Assembly: GCA_027682585.1 (NCBI GenBank)
Contig: JAQCZH010000001.1
Location: 558,001 to 622,000, forward strand
Direction of reading: 5' to 3'
DNA length: 64,000 nt
Source: Lachnospiraceae bacterium AF51-6-b8A
Lineage (GTDB): Bacteria; Bacillota; Clostridia; Lachnospirales; Lachnospiraceae
This document shows, piece by piece, positions 52,644 through 61,851 of this stretch (position 1 is the first letter of the stretch; each line of letters begins with the position of its first letter). Made by a program: the position numbers and the translations under genes. The notes under the pieces were generated by a model. It searched no databases, was not told where the DNA came from, and worked only from the letters and a program-made list of their open reading frames with translations.

Positions 52644-53384
52644 ATGAGAGATGCATCGACGGTGATTGAGGGGAGAAACGCTGTCTTAGAGGCGCTTCGG
52701 TCCGGAAAGTCTGTGGACAGGGTCTTTATCTTAGAGGGGTCTTTTGACGGCCATATCCGAACCATTGTCAGAGAGGCTAAGAAGAGGGACTGCATCCTGA
52801 ATTTTGTAGGGAAAAAGCGGCTGGATGAGATTTCAGAGACGGGAAGACACCAGGGGGCCATTGCCTATATCGCTGCGTATCATTATGCAACGGTTGAAGA
52901 AATTCTTGCCAGGGCCAGGCAGAGGGGAGAAGATCCCTTTCTCTTTCTCTTAGATAATATTGAGGATCCCCATAATCTGGGGGCGATCATCCGCACGGCC
53001 AATCTGGCCGGGGCGCATGGGGTGATCATTCCTAAGAACCGGGCGGCAGGGCTGACAGCAACTGTGGCCAAGGTCTCTGCCGGAGCTTTGAACTATACGC
53101 CGGTTGCCAAGGTTACGAATCTGTCCAGGACCATGGAGGAACTCAAGCGGGAGGGGCTCTGGTTTGTCTGTGCTGATATGGGCGGACAGGTCATGTATGA
53201 TCTGAACCTGACCGGGCCGATTGGTCTGGTCGTCGGCAATGAGGGCAGCGGAGTCGGAGATCTTGTGAAGAAACACTGTGATCTGCTCGCTTCGATTCCG
53301 ATGACCGGAGATATTGATTCGCTCAACGCTTCGGTTGCGGCCGGCGTGCTGGCTTATGAAGTAGTGCGTCAGAGAAGAGGATGA
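52644..53384 (+). CDS. rlmB: 23S rRNA 2'-O-methyltransferase RlmB (TrmH family)
   Basis: SPOUT methyltransferase of 246 residues. The N-terminal substrate-binding domain (VIEGRNAVLEALRSGKSVDRVF) is followed by the knotted domain with motif 1 DNIEDPHNLGAIIRTANLAG, motif 2 GLVVGNEGSG and motif 3 IPMTGDIDSLNASVAAGVL. It fits RlmB, which methylates G2251. It follows mrnC by 8 bases and precedes sigH by 4 bases, the Firmicute order; the usual yacP gene between is absent. Confidence 0.93.
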   Translation: MRDASTVIEGRNAVLEALRSGKSVDRVFILEGSFDGHIRTIVREAKKRDCILNFVGKKRLDEISETGRHQGAIAYIAAYHYATVEEILARARQRGEDPFLFLLDNIEDPHNLGAIIRTANLAGAHGVIIPKNRAAGLTATVAKVSAGALNYTPVAKVTNLSRTMEELKREGLWFVCADMGGQVMYDLNLTGPIGLVVGNEGSGVGDLVKKHCDLLASIPMTGDIDSLNASVAAGVLAYEVVRQRRG

Positions 53385-53388
53385 GCGG

Positions 53389-53988
53389 ATGACAGAGCGC
53401 TTGGATGAGGAACTGCTGCGGGCTTATCGCAGGGGACATGCCGACAGCGGAGAAGAACTGCTGGCCAGATACAAGGGACTTGTGCTTAAGAATGCCAAGT
53501 CCCTCTTTCTTGTTGGGGGGGACCAGGATGATCTGATCCAGGAGGGAATGATGGGGGTCTTCTCAGCTATGCGGACTTACAGGGATGACAAGGGTGCTTC
53601 TTTTCGCACCTTCGCCAATCTGTGTATTCGTCGGCAGATGTTAAAAGCGATTGAATCTTCCGGTACCAGGAAACATATGCCATTGAATACAGCGCTTTCT
53701 CTGAATCTGTCTGAGGAGGGAGAGGGAATACGGGAAGCGGATCTGCCGGAGGCATTAAATCCCGCGCCAGAGGACCCTTTGCAGATTCTTCTGGATGATG
53801 AAGCCGTGGAGCGTCTTTTGATTAAGATTCGGCAGAGTCTCTCTTCCATGGAGGAGCAGGTTCTGTCCTTCCATCTGGATGGACTGGATTATCTGCAGAT
53901 TGCCGATCGCATGGGCAGAGAACCCAAGTCCATTGACAATGCCCTGCAGAGAATTCGCAGCAAGGTGAGAAAAGAGATAGAGGGATGA
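53389..53988 (+). CDS. sigH: RNA polymerase sigma factor, SigH-like
   Basis: A 199-residue sigma-70 family protein without region 1. Region 2 (GLVLKNAKSLFLVGGDQDDLIQEGMMGVFSAMRTYRDDKGASFRTFANLCIRRQ) binds core polymerase and -10 DNA; region 4 (SSMEEQVLSFHLDGLDYLQIADRMGREPKSIDNALQRIRSKVR) binds -35 DNA. Its length and place after mrnC-rlmB are those of sigma-H (Spo0H), which controls early stationary-phase, competence or sporulation genes. Start at ATG 53389; overlaps the desulfurase gene by 4 bases. Naming rests mainly on gene order. Confidence 0.85.
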   Translation: MTERLDEELLRAYRRGHADSGEELLARYKGLVLKNAKSLFLVGGDQDDLIQEGMMGVFSAMRTYRDDKGASFRTFANLCIRRQMLKAIESSGTRKHMPLNTALSLNLSEEGEGIREADLPEALNPAPEDPLQILLDDEAVERLLIKIRQSLSSMEEQVLSFHLDGLDYLQIADRMGREPKSIDNALQRIRSKVRKEIEG

Positions 53989-55172
53989 TCTATTTAGACA
54001 ATGCAGCCACAACAAAAATGCAAGAGGAAGTTCTGGAGGCCATGCTCCCCTATCTGACAGAGGATTATGGCAATCCCTCTTCTGTATATGTCCTGGCGTC
54101 AAAAGCAGCCAATGCCGTCGCCAGAGCCAGGGCTCAGGTTGCGGATCTGATCAGGGCAAAAGAACATGAGATTTTCTTTACATCCGGAGGTACGGAAGCG
54201 GATAATTGGGCTCTGCAGGGGGCCCTGCTGTTGGGAAGGACTTCTATGCGCATGGCGGATGGAAGAAATAAAAAGCATATTATCAGCAGTCGTATTGAAC
54301 ATCATGCGATCTTGCACTGTCTTGAGAGGCTTGAGGAAGAGGGACTGGCGGAGGTTACCCTGCTTCCGGTTGATGAAGAGGGCTTTGTTGATCCGTCAGA
54401 TCTGGCAAGTGTTCTTCGCCCCGAAACGGTTCTGGTCTCAGTTATGGCGGCGAATAATGAAATTGGAACCATTGAGCCGATTGCAGAATTGGTTGCACTG
54501 ACCCATAAGGCCGGAGCCCTTTTTCACACAGATGCAGTGCAGGCCTTTGGACAGATTCCCTTGGATGTAAGGGAGCTGGGCGTAGATCTTATGTCTGCCT
54601 CGGCACATAAGATCTATGGCCCCAAGGGGGCAGGGATGCTCTATATCCAAGAGTCAATTCCCTTTCGATCAATGATACAGGGCGGTCCCCAGGAGAAGAA
54701 TCGCCGGGCCGGGACGGAAAATGTCCTGGGGATTGTTGGATTTGGCGCCGCCTGCGCTTATGCCGGGCGAACGATGGAAGACCGCATGACAAGGGAGAGA
54801 CAGCTGAGGGATCTTTTGATCAAAAGGATCAGAGAGATCTTTCCGGCCGCGAAGCTGAACGGTCCCCAATCGGAGGGGACACGCGATCTGCGCCTGCCCG
54901 GCAATGTCAATATCTGTTTTCCGGGCAAGTCGGCGGAACTTCTCCTGATTATGCTGGATGCCAAGGGAATTATGGCTTCCGCTGGCAGCGCCTGCGCTTC
55001 CGGCAGTCTGGATCCCTCCCATGTCCTTGCCGCTACAGGTTTGTCTGCAGATGACAATCGAGCCAGCCTGCGCTTTAGCTTGGGAGAGGAGACGAGCAGG
55101 GGAGAAATCGAGAAAACGGCGGACGCTCTGGGAAGAATTCTGGACGAGCTTCGGAACGGTCAGGGAGTGTGA
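53985..55172 (+). CDS. Cysteine desulfurase, IscS/NifS type, linked to mnmA
   Basis: PLP enzyme providing sulfur. The 395 residues include the N-terminal YLDNAATTKM, PLP lysine K209 (SASAHKIYGPKGAGMLYI) and active-site C337 in GSACASGSLDPSHVL, the long mobile loop of group I (IscS-like) enzymes. Because the next gene is mnmA, it probably supplies sulfur for tRNA 2-thiouridine rather than for iron-sulfur clusters, which are served by SufS. It overlaps sigH by 4 bases, and is separated from mnmA by 53 bases. Confidence 0.9.
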   Translation: MIYLDNAATTKMQEEVLEAMLPYLTEDYGNPSSVYVLASKAANAVARARAQVADLIRAKEHEIFFTSGGTEADNWALQGALLLGRTSMRMADGRNKKHIISSRIEHHAILHCLERLEEEGLAEVTLLPVDEEGFVDPSDLASVLRPETVLVSVMAANNEIGTIEPIAELVALTHKAGALFHTDAVQAFGQIPLDVRELGVDLMSASAHKIYGPKGAGMLYIQESIPFRSMIQGGPQEKNRRAGTENVLGIVGFGAACAYAGRTMEDRMTRERQLRDLLIKRIREIFPAAKLNGPQSEGTRDLRLPGNVNICFPGKSAELLLIMLDAKGIMASAGSACASGSLDPSHVLAATGLSADDNRASLRFSLGEETSRGEIEKTADALGRILDELRNGQGV

Positions 55173-55225
55173 AAGGTGTCTAAAGGTCGGTATCCTCGGT
55201 GCGCTGAGAAGAATTTGGAGATAAG

Positions 55226-56311
55226 ATGTCGGAAGTTAAAACGGTTGTTGTCGGTATGTCCGGAGGTGTGGATTCCTCCGTCGCAGCCTATCTGTTGAAA
55301 AAAGAGGGATATCGGGTGATCGGTGTCACCATGCAGATCTGGCAGGATTCCTCCGTCTGCAGTCTGGAGGAACACGGGGGCTGCTGCGGTCTGTCCGCGG
55401 TTGAAGATGCAAGGAGGGTGGCCCAGTTGATTGGGATCCCTCACTATGTCATGAATTTCAAGGCGGAATTTCAGGATAAGGTGATTGACTATTTCACTGA
55501 GGAGTATCTGCGGGGGCGGACACCCAATCCCTGCATTGCCTGCAACCGCTATGTCAAGTGGGAGTCCCTTCTTACGAGAAGCCTTGCGATTGGAGCTGAT
55601 TACATTGCGACAGGACATTACGCCAGAGTGGAGCGCCTGGCAAATGGCCGTTACGCCATCAGAAATTCCGCGACAGCGGCTAAGGACCAGACCTATGCTC
55701 TTTTTAATCTGACCCAGGGGCAATTGGCCAGAACCCTGATGCCGGTGGGGGACTACGACAAGCCGACCATTCGAAGAATTGCAGAAGAGGCCGGACTTCC
55801 GGTTGCCCACAAGGCGGACTCCGAAGATATCTGCTTCATTCCGGATCACGATTATGCCGCTTTTCTGGAAAAAGAGGCGCCGGACCGCATTCCGGTGCCG
55901 GGGAATTTTGTGCTGGAGGACGGAAGGATCGTAGGAAAACACAGAGGAATCAGCCACTATACCATCGGGCAGAGAAAGGGATTGGGGATTGCCTGGGACA
56001 GCCCTCTCTTTGTTAAAGAGATTCGTGTGGACAGCAATGAAGTGGTTCTGGCTTCAAAAGAGGGAGTCTTTACCGATCATCTGACCTTTGACCATGTCAA
56101 CCAGATGGCCAAGGAGTGTTTTAGGAAAGGGGAGGAGTATATTGCCAAAATCCGCTACTCGGATCCCGGCTGTGCGTGCAGGATTGAGGCAGTTGAAAAA
56201 GACCGGATTCGCCTGACCTTTCCGAAGGCAGTCAGGGCAGTTACACCCGGTCAGGCTCTTGTCCTCTATGATGGGGAATACGTCGCGGGGGGTGGCACCA
56301 TTCTGAACTGA
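55226..56311 (+). CDS. mnmA: tRNA-specific 2-thiouridylase MnmA
   Basis: Installs the 2-thio group on U34 of Lys, Glu and Gln tRNAs. The 361 residues contain the PP-loop GMSGGVDSSVAAYLL, the catalytic cysteines in NPCIACNRYVKW and SEDICFIPD, the ATGHYARVE segment and a C-terminal tRNA-binding domain. It follows the IscS-type gene, so sulfur donor and thiouridylase are encoded together. A hairpin (CCGGCAGG/CCTGCCGG, 56352-56388) without T-run lies downstream. Confidence 0.95.
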   Translation: MSEVKTVVVGMSGGVDSSVAAYLLKKEGYRVIGVTMQIWQDSSVCSLEEHGGCCGLSAVEDARRVAQLIGIPHYVMNFKAEFQDKVIDYFTEEYLRGRTPNPCIACNRYVKWESLLTRSLAIGADYIATGHYARVERLANGRYAIRNSATAAKDQTYALFNLTQGQLARTLMPVGDYDKPTIRRIAEEAGLPVAHKADSEDICFIPDHDYAAFLEKEAPDRIPVPGNFVLEDGRIVGKHRGISHYTIGQRKGLGIAWDSPLFVKEIRVDSNEVVLASKEGVFTDHLTFDHVNQMAKECFRKGEEYIAKIRYSDPGCACRIEAVEKDRIRLTFPKAVRAVTPGQALVLYDGEYVAGGGTILN

Positions 56312-56461
56312 GAGAAAGACCTGTCCTTTGAAAGAGGAGACGTTCGTTCTCCCGGCAGGGCAGAAGAATAAGGGAAATTTCCTGCCGGCGATGACAGGAG
56401 GATTTGATCGGAGCAAACACTGAAAACAGCGAAGATTGCGACAAATCTCAGACTTTGTATA

Positions 56462-56490
56462 GAGACAATATAGGCATGACTCCATATAAT
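56462..56490 (+). promoter_or_regulatory. Candidate promoter of the radical SAM gene
   Basis: GAGACA (56462-56467), a 17-base spacer and TATAAT (56485-56490), with AGGAGG before the ATG 43 bases on. An alternative TTGCGA (56436-56441) with TATAGA (56458-56463, 16-base spacer) also exists. The spacer of 221 bases after mnmA has no gene. Confidence 0.55.
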
Positions 56491-56532
56491 CAACAGCAAA
56501 GTGAAAGAAGTAGACCGTTTTAGGAGGTATCC

Positions 56533-58017
56533 ATGGCGTCAATTATGAGTAATCTCTCCCATGCAGCAGAGCGGCAGGCTTTCTCTGTCATGCTGGATGC
56601 GTTTTGGAAAAATTTGAGCAAGAAGGAAGATCGTACTGAGACCTATCTGAAGTTGGTTGATACAGCGGAGAGATTCTGGAAAGATTCCAATCACGAGACA
56701 ATGAACCGGATTCGGGAGTATCTGAGCAATCCTGAGAATCGCTGGGTCAAATTCTTAAACCGCGTAATTGATGAGACGAATCCCAATTATGCCAAGAAAA
56801 TGCTTCTAAATCTGGGTTATGAGGCCTTCTTCCGCGGAACGAAGACCATCCGGGCCAACCGGGAAAAGTATCACTGCAACATTCCCTGGCTCATCCTCTT
56901 TGACCCCACAGATGCCTGCAATATGCACTGTGTCGGCTGCTGGTCCGGCACCTATGGTCATAAGCACAATTTATCCTTCGAAGATATGGATAAGATTGTA
57001 AGCCAGGGCAAGGAACTTGGGACCTATCTCTATATGATGACGGGTGGTGAACCCATGGTTCGCAAGAACGATATCTTCAAGCTGGCCGCAAAGCATAACG
57101 ACTGCTTCTTCGGTATTTACTCCAATTCTACCTTGATTGACGAGGAGGTATGCAAGAAGGTGCAGGAACTTGGCAATATCACCTTCATGCTCTCCATCGA
57201 GGGGACTCCGGATACCAATGACGCCCGTCGGGGCATGGGTCATTATGACGCCGTCATGAAGGCCATGGATTTGCTCAAGGAGTATGGAATTGTCTATGGA
57301 ACCTCCATCTGCTACACCAGGCAGAACATTGAGGCGGTTACCGATGAAAAATTCATTGATTTCATTGCTGACAAGGGGGCCAGGTTCGGCTTCTACTTCC
57401 ATTATATGCCGGTCGGACAGAATGCCGTCACCGACCTGCTTCCCACCGTTGAGCAGAGAAAGGCCATGATTACCAAGATCCGCTCTATTCGGGGACCGGA
57501 GTCTGACGCCCAGTTCTTCCCCATGGATTTCCAGAATGACGGTGAGTATGTCGGAGGCTGCATCGCCGGCGGCCGCAATTACTTCCATATCAATGCCAAT
57601 GGTGATGCGGAGCCCTGTGTTTTTATCCATTTCTCTGACAGTAATATCCATGATAAGAGCATCTTAGAGATGCTGCAGGGTAAGCTCTTTTCCGCTTATC
57701 ACGAGGGCCAGCCCTTTAACCGCAATCATCTGCGTCCCTGCCCCATGCTGGAGAATCCCCAGCAGTTAAGAGCCATGGTCGCTACGACTGGCGCCCATCA
57801 GACCAATGCGGAAGCTCCGGAGTCTGCTGAGGAGCTCTGCGCCAAGTGCGATCCCTATGCCAGGGAGTGGAAAGATGCCGCGGATCAAGTATGGGCCAGT
57901 CAGAAGCACAAGAAGCCCTCTTATGAGAACTACACGAAAGAAAAGCGCGAGCACCCTGAACTGGCAGGGTTTGAACATGCGGACGGCTCTACGAAAGTGA
58001 CGCTGGCTGCACAGTAA
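56533..58017 (+). CDS. Radical SAM/SPASM-like protein of unknown substrate
   Basis: A 494-residue enzyme. The radical SAM cluster motif CxxxCxxC is C129-C133-C136 in DACNMHCVGCWSG. GGEPMVRK near 176 is the SAM-binding GGEP segment. The C-terminal region has GGCIAGGRNYFHINANGDAEPCVF and further cysteines (RPCPMLENP, LCAKCDPY), suggesting SPASM-like auxiliary clusters. The N-terminal 110 residues are a helical domain. There is no peptide substrate gene next to it. The family is likely a conserved clostridial one but I cannot name a reaction. It stands alone with a promoter and a following hairpin. Confidence 0.85.
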   Translation: MASIMSNLSHAAERQAFSVMLDAFWKNLSKKEDRTETYLKLVDTAERFWKDSNHETMNRIREYLSNPENRWVKFLNRVIDETNPNYAKKMLLNLGYEAFFRGTKTIRANREKYHCNIPWLILFDPTDACNMHCVGCWSGTYGHKHNLSFEDMDKIVSQGKELGTYLYMMTGGEPMVRKNDIFKLAAKHNDCFFGIYSNSTLIDEEVCKKVQELGNITFMLSIEGTPDTNDARRGMGHYDAVMKAMDLLKEYGIVYGTSICYTRQNIEAVTDEKFIDFIADKGARFGFYFHYMPVGQNAVTDLLPTVEQRKAMITKIRSIRGPESDAQFFPMDFQNDGEYVGGCIAGGRNYFHINANGDAEPCVFIHFSDSNIHDKSILEMLQGKLFSAYHEGQPFNRNHLRPCPMLENPQQLRAMVATTGAHQTNAEAPESAEELCAKCDPYAREWKDAADQVWASQKHKKPSYENYTKEKREHPELAGFEHADGSTKVTLAAQ

Positions 58018-58040
58018 GTACAGATTCCGTTCAAGCAGAA

Positions 58041-58088
58041 GACAGGGGCTGTGAAGAAACGAAAACTCGTTTCTTCACAGCCCCTGTC
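58041..58088. terminator. Perfect 22-bp hairpin between convergent genes
   Basis: The bases 58041-58062 are the exact complement of 58067-58088, separated by a 4-base loop. It lies between the radical SAM gene (+) and PHP gene (-). There is no T-run on either strand, so its termination role is inferred from position and stability. Confidence 0.65.
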
Positions 58089-58168
58089 GCATGAAAATGG
58101 AATATTCGCGGAACATGTATTCCATTACAAACGGGAGTGCGGGGCGGCGCGTTTTAAAAACAGTATCT

Positions 58169-59056
58169 TTACAGGGGGATTTCCCGTGGTTTTCTCCCGT
58201 CAAAAATGAGGTAGGAGTCAAATCCCGTCTCTTTTAACAGGGACAGGGCAGAGGAAAAGCGGTCTCTGTGATTCAGGGGATATTCGGCGGGAATCTCGGT
58301 GAAGCCGAGGGCGATATGTTCCGGAGTGTGGGCATCAGCCCCCAGGGTGATCTTCCTGCCGCCGAGTTCATAGTAGCGCTTTAGAACCATTCGCTCGGGG
58401 TTGGGATCCAGCCGGCCCTTGCGGTAGGAACCTGTATTGAGCTCCAGGGCAATTCCTCTTGAGACCAGTTCAAGTAATATGGCGTCGATTTCTGCTATGA
58501 AATCCGCATTTCCGTAAGGAGTGCCGTCAGCCTTATATGTCAGCTCTTTGGGAAGCGGGGACAGGTAGCGAAGGATGTAATCTAAGTGCCCTAGGGAGTC
58601 GAAGAGGGGAAAAGCCCGGATGTTCTCAAGGATCATCCGGTAATAGCGCCTTAAGCCCTCTTGAACACCGAACTTCTCAAAATAAAGAGGATAGTAGGGA
58701 TCATATCCGTCGACCACGTGGGTAGAACCAATCACATAGTCGAACGGGTACCGGGCTAGCAGACGGGCATGACGTTCTGCCAAGTGGGGCTGCAGGCCCA
58801 GTTCAATTCCGTAGTAGATATGGAAGCCATCGTTATTGTATTTGGTCTGCATGGTTCGAACGGACTGTGTGTAGGATTTCAGATCCAGGTCGAAGAGGCC
58901 GGGATTCTCAAGGTAATCTAAGTCCAGGTGATCGGTAAATGTAAGGCCGGCAAGCTTCTTTTTCCTGGCGGTACGGACCATTTCTTCCATGGAGGCCTCA
59001 GAATCACCGGAGAAGCTTGTGTGCATATGGCAGTCGTAGAGAATCTTTGCATTCAT
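58169..59056 (-). CDS. PHP domain phosphatase, histidinol-phosphatase (HisK)-like
   Basis: A 295-residue PHP-family hydrolase. Metal ligands are visible in DCHMHTSFSGDSE, TFTDHLDLDYLE, GIELGLQ, GSTHVVDG, LGHLDY and GADAHTPEH, the full trinuclear set. It may be a histidinol phosphate phosphatase, but other PHP enzymes share these residues and no other his gene is near. Start ATG at 59054-59056 (MNAKILYDCHMH) with GGGAGG on the minus strand upstream; the longer ORF adds 17 unsupported residues. Confidence 0.85.
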   Translation of the reverse strand: MNAKILYDCHMHTSFSGDSEASMEEMVRTARKKKLAGLTFTDHLDLDYLENPGLFDLDLKSYTQSVRTMQTKYNNDGFHIYYGIELGLQPHLAERHARLLARYPFDYVIGSTHVVDGYDPYYPLYFEKFGVQEGLRRYYRMILENIRAFPLFDSLGHLDYILRYLSPLPKELTYKADGTPYGNADFIAEIDAILLELVSRGIALELNTGSYRKGRLDPNPERMVLKRYYELGGRKITLGADAHTPEHIALGFTEIPAEYPLNHRDRFSSALSLLKETGFDSYLIFDGRKPREIPL

Positions 59057-59229
59057 CTTTTGAATCCTCCCTGCAGCAATGGGATGTATCCTTCGCGGGC
59101 ATTCCATTGCCCTGAATCAGAATGGCAACTGCCCTTATCATATCGCATGGGAACAGAGATTGATAACCATAGGAGGAAATCTGTTTTGACCGGGATCGTA
59201 TCTATCCTGTGAGTGAGACCAGCTGAATC

Positions 59230-59247
59230 TTGTTAAGAAATTAACAA
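59230..59247. promoter_or_regulatory. Perfect Rex operator upstream of gapA
   Basis: TTGTTAA-GAAA-TTAACAA equals the consensus TTGTTAA-N4-TTAACAA of the NADH-sensing repressor Rex at every defined position. It lies 15 bases before the gapA -35, consistent with redox control of glycolysis. The Rex gene is not in this window. Confidence 0.8.
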
Positions 59248-59262
59248 AGTCGGCCGACAGGC

Positions 59263-59291
59263 TTGCAAAGAGCCGGTGCTTTCGATACAAT
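59263..59291 (+). promoter_or_regulatory. gapA promoter
   Basis: TTGCAA (59263-59268), a 17-base spacer and TACAAT (59286-59291). The start near 59298 gives a 53-base leader before gapA. Confidence 0.75.
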
Positions 59292-59301
59292 AATAGCCGG
59301 T

Positions 59302-59318
59302 TACAAACCATGTTTGTA
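59302..59318. promoter_or_regulatory. 17-base palindrome at the gapA transcription start
   Basis: TACAAAC-CAT-GTTTGTA is a perfect inverted repeat in the first transcribed bases, a position where a bound repressor would block elongation or initiation. It is not a Rex or CggR site by sequence. Binding protein unknown. Confidence 0.5.
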
Positions 59319-59350
59319 CGGCATAAGTTTCTACATTAGGAGGAGACAAA

Positions 59351-60370
59351 ATGGCAGTAAGAGTAGCAATTAATGGATTCGGCCGTATCGGTCGTCTTGC
59401 GTTCAGACAGATGTTCCAGGCCGAGGGTTTTGATATCGTCGCAATCAACGATCTGACCTCTCCCGAGATGCTCGCATATCTTCTGAAGTACGATTCTTCA
59501 CAGGGTCGTTACGCCAAGGCAGATACCGTTAGCAGCTCTGACCATTCCATCACGGTGGACGGTCATGAGATCGAGATTTACAAGGAAGCTGACGCTCACA
59601 ATCTTCCCTGGGGCAAGCTCGATGTCGATGTTGTTCTTGAGTGCACCGGATTCTACACCTCTAAGGATAAAGCGCAGGCTCATATCGACGCGGGCGCCAA
59701 GAAGGTTGTTATCTCCGCTCCGGCAGGCAGCGACTTAAAGACCATTGTTTACAATACCAACCACGAGACCCTGACCGCAGATGACCATATCATCTCCGCA
59801 GCATCCTGCACCACAAACTGCCTGGCTCCCATGGCCAAGGCCCTGAATGATCTGGCTGCCATCCAGTCCGGTATCATGGTTACCATTCACGCTTACACCG
59901 GTGATCAGATGATCCTCGACGGTCCTCAGCGCAAGGGCAACTTCCGTCGTTCCCGCGCCGCCGCTGTCAATATTGTCCCCAACTCCACCGGCGCCGCCAA
60001 GGCAATCGGCCTGGTTGTTCCCGAGCTCAACGGCAAGCTGATCGGATCCGCTCAGCGCGTGCCCGTTCCCACAGGTTCAACCACGATCCTGACCGCTGTT
60101 GTCAAGGGTAAGGTTACCGTTGATCAGATCAATGCGGCAATGAAGGCCGCTTCTGACGAGTCCTTCGGTTACAACGAGGATCAGATCGTATCCAGCGATA
60201 TCGTAGGAATGACCTATGGATCTCTCTTTGACGCAACACAGACTTCTGTTGTTGAGATGGAGGACGGCAACTCCGAGGTACAGGTTGTTTCCTGGTACGA
60301 TAATGAGAACTCCTTCACATCTAATATGTGCAGAACAATCAAGTACTTCGCTAAGTTCTTGAACAAGTAA
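59351..60370 (+). CDS. gapA: Glyceraldehyde-3-phosphate dehydrogenase
   Basis: Glycolytic, NAD-dependent phosphorylating enzyme. The 339 residues begin with [14 protein letters not shown]; the catalytic Cys153 is in [12 protein letters not shown] and the phosphate-binding and catalytic His lie in later conserved stretches ([16 protein letters not shown]). AGGAGGAG (59338-59345) precedes the ATG. A terminator follows, but pgk, tpiA and gpmI continue on the same strand as the rest of lower glycolysis. Confidence 0.97.
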   Translation: MAVRVAINGFGRIGRLAFRQMFQAEGFDIVAINDLTSPEMLAYLLKYDSSQGRYAKADTVSSSDHSITVDGHEIEIYKEADAHNLPWGKLDVDVVLECTGFYTSKDKAQAHIDAGAKKVVISAPAGSDLKTIVYNTNHETLTADDHIISAASCTTNCLAPMAKALNDLAAIQSGIMVTIHAYTGDQMILDGPQRKGNFRRSRAAAVNIVPNSTGAAKAIGLVVPELNGKLIGSAQRVPVPTGSTTILTAVVKGKVTVDQINAAMKAASDESFGYNEDQIVSSDIVGMTYGSLFDATQTSVVEMEDGNSEVQVVSWYDNENSFTSNMCRTIKYFAKFLNK

Positions 60371-60428
60371 TTTCTGACAGTGGAATGTTCGCGGACCGCG
60401 CATTTGATTGTCAGCTTAGACCTAAAAG

Positions 60429-60459
60429 GGGGTCCGGCTTTGGGCCGGATCCTCTTTTT
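60429..60459 (+). terminator. Terminator between gapA and pgk
   Basis: A 9-bp stem (GGGTCCGGC with GCCGGATCC, one G-T pair, loop TTTGG) is followed by a T-run (60455-60459). Its strength relative to read-through to pgk is not known. Confidence 0.8.
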
Positions 60460-60543
60460 CACAATGCCGGAAGACTGGCGGAATATGTATTTGCCGGTAC
60501 AGCATCGGGAATATTTGCAGTGCCTGTCATCCGGGGGCTGGAT

Positions 60544-60592
60544 CCTGTAAGGGGATCAGATGTTTCGATTACAGGCATGTATCGCTGTGATC
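60544..60592 (+). promoter_or_regulatory. Alternative pairings in the pgk leader
   Basis: CCTGTAA (60544-60550) is complementary to TTACAGG (60569-60575), while GATTACAG (60567-60574) can instead pair with CTGTGATC (60585-60592). These two pairings exclude each other and end 24 bases before pgk. No clear promoter was found in the 245 bases after gapA. Confidence 0.4.
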
Positions 60593-60615
60593 ATTAAGTT
60601 TTGGAGGAAACAGAT

Positions 60616-61833
60616 ATGGGTTTAAATAAGAAGACCGTTGACGATATCTCTGTCAAAGGCAAGAGGGTTCTGGTTCGCTGCGATTTTAACGTTCCTATGA
60701 AGGGGACGGAGATCACGGATACCAATCGCCTGGTTGCGGCGCTTCCCACCATTAAGAAGCTGGTCGCTGACGGGGGCAAGGTCATCCTCTGCTCACATCT
60801 GGGCAAGGTGAAGACGGAAGAGGATAAGAAGACCAAGAGTCTTGCGCCTGTCGCCAAAAAGCTGTCTGAACTTCTCGGTCAGCCTGTCGCATTTGCCGCA
60901 GATCCTGAGGTGGTCGGCCCCAATGCCCGTGCAGCGGTTGCGGCAATGGCAGACGGGGAGGTAGTTCTTCTGGAGAACACCAGATTCCGTCCGGAGGAGA
61001 CCAAGAACGGGGATGCTTTCTCTGAGGACCTGGCATCTCTGGCGGATGTTTTTGTCAACGACGCTTTTGGGACCGCCCACAGGGCACACTGCTCCAATGT
61101 AGGCGTCACCCAGTATATCAAGGGCGATTGCGTTGTCGGCTATCTGATGGAGAAGGAGATTAATTTCCTGGGCAATGCCGTAGAGAATCCGGTGCGCCCC
61201 TTTGTCGCCATCTTAGGCGGAGCCAAGGTTGCGGACAAGCTCAATGTCATCAGCAATCTCCTTGACAAGTGCGACACGCTTATTATCGGCGGCGGAATGG
61301 CCTATACCTTCCTCAAGGCTCAGGGCAAGGAGATCGGGATCTCCATGCTGGATGAGTCCAAGATCGACTATTGTAAGGAGATGATGGAGAAGGCGAAGAA
61401 GATGGGCAAGAAGCTGCTTCTTCCTCTGGATGCCAACACCATTAAGGCGTTCCCAGATCCCATCGACGCTCCCATCGAGACGATACTTGTGGATACAGAT
61501 CACATGCCCGCGGATCGCGAGGGGGCAGATATCGGGCCCAAGACCCAGGAACTCTATGCCAGGACGGTCAGTGAGGCCAAGACGGTAGTCTGGAACGGCC
61601 CCATGGGGATTTTCGAGAACCCGACTCTGGCAGCCGGTACCCTGGCGGTGGCCAAGGCCATGGCGGAATCAGACGCGACCACAATCATTGGCGGCGGAGA
61701 CTCCGCGGCAGCGGTCAATCAGATGGGACTGGGAGACAAGATGAGTCATATCTCGACCGGCGGCGGCGCGTCCCTTGAGTTCCTTGAGGGCAAGGAGCTC
61801 CCCGGCGTTGCGGCAGCGGATGATAAGGAATAA
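60616..61833 (+). CDS. pgk: Phosphoglycerate kinase
   Basis: Transfers phosphate from 1,3-bisphosphoglycerate to ADP. The 405 residues contain [11 protein letters not shown] near the N-terminus, [38 protein letters not shown] and the ATP-domain GGGDSAAAV with [14 protein letters not shown] 60616 follows GGAGGA (60603-60608); a TTG at 60601 would extend it by 5 residues. It is 18 bases before tpiA. Length normal. Confidence 0.97.
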   Translation: MGLNKKTVDDISVKGKRVLVRCDFNVPMKGTEITDTNRLVAALPTIKKLVADGGKVILCSHLGKVKTEEDKKTKSLAPVAKKLSELLGQPVAFAADPEVVGPNARAAVAAMADGEVVLLENTRFRPEETKNGDAFSEDLASLADVFVNDAFGTAHRAHCSNVGVTQYIKGDCVVGYLMEKEINFLGNAVENPVRPFVAILGGAKVADKLNVISNLLDKCDTLIIGGGMAYTFLKAQGKEIGISMLDESKIDYCKEMMEKAKKMGKKLLLPLDANTIKAFPDPIDAPIETILVDTDHMPADREGADIGPKTQELYARTVSEAKTVVWNGPMGIFENPTLAAGTLAVAKAMAESDATTIIGGGDSAAAVNQMGLGDKMSHISTGGGASLEFLEGKELPGVAAADDKE

Positions 61834-61851
61834 TAGAAAAGGGTGATTCAA

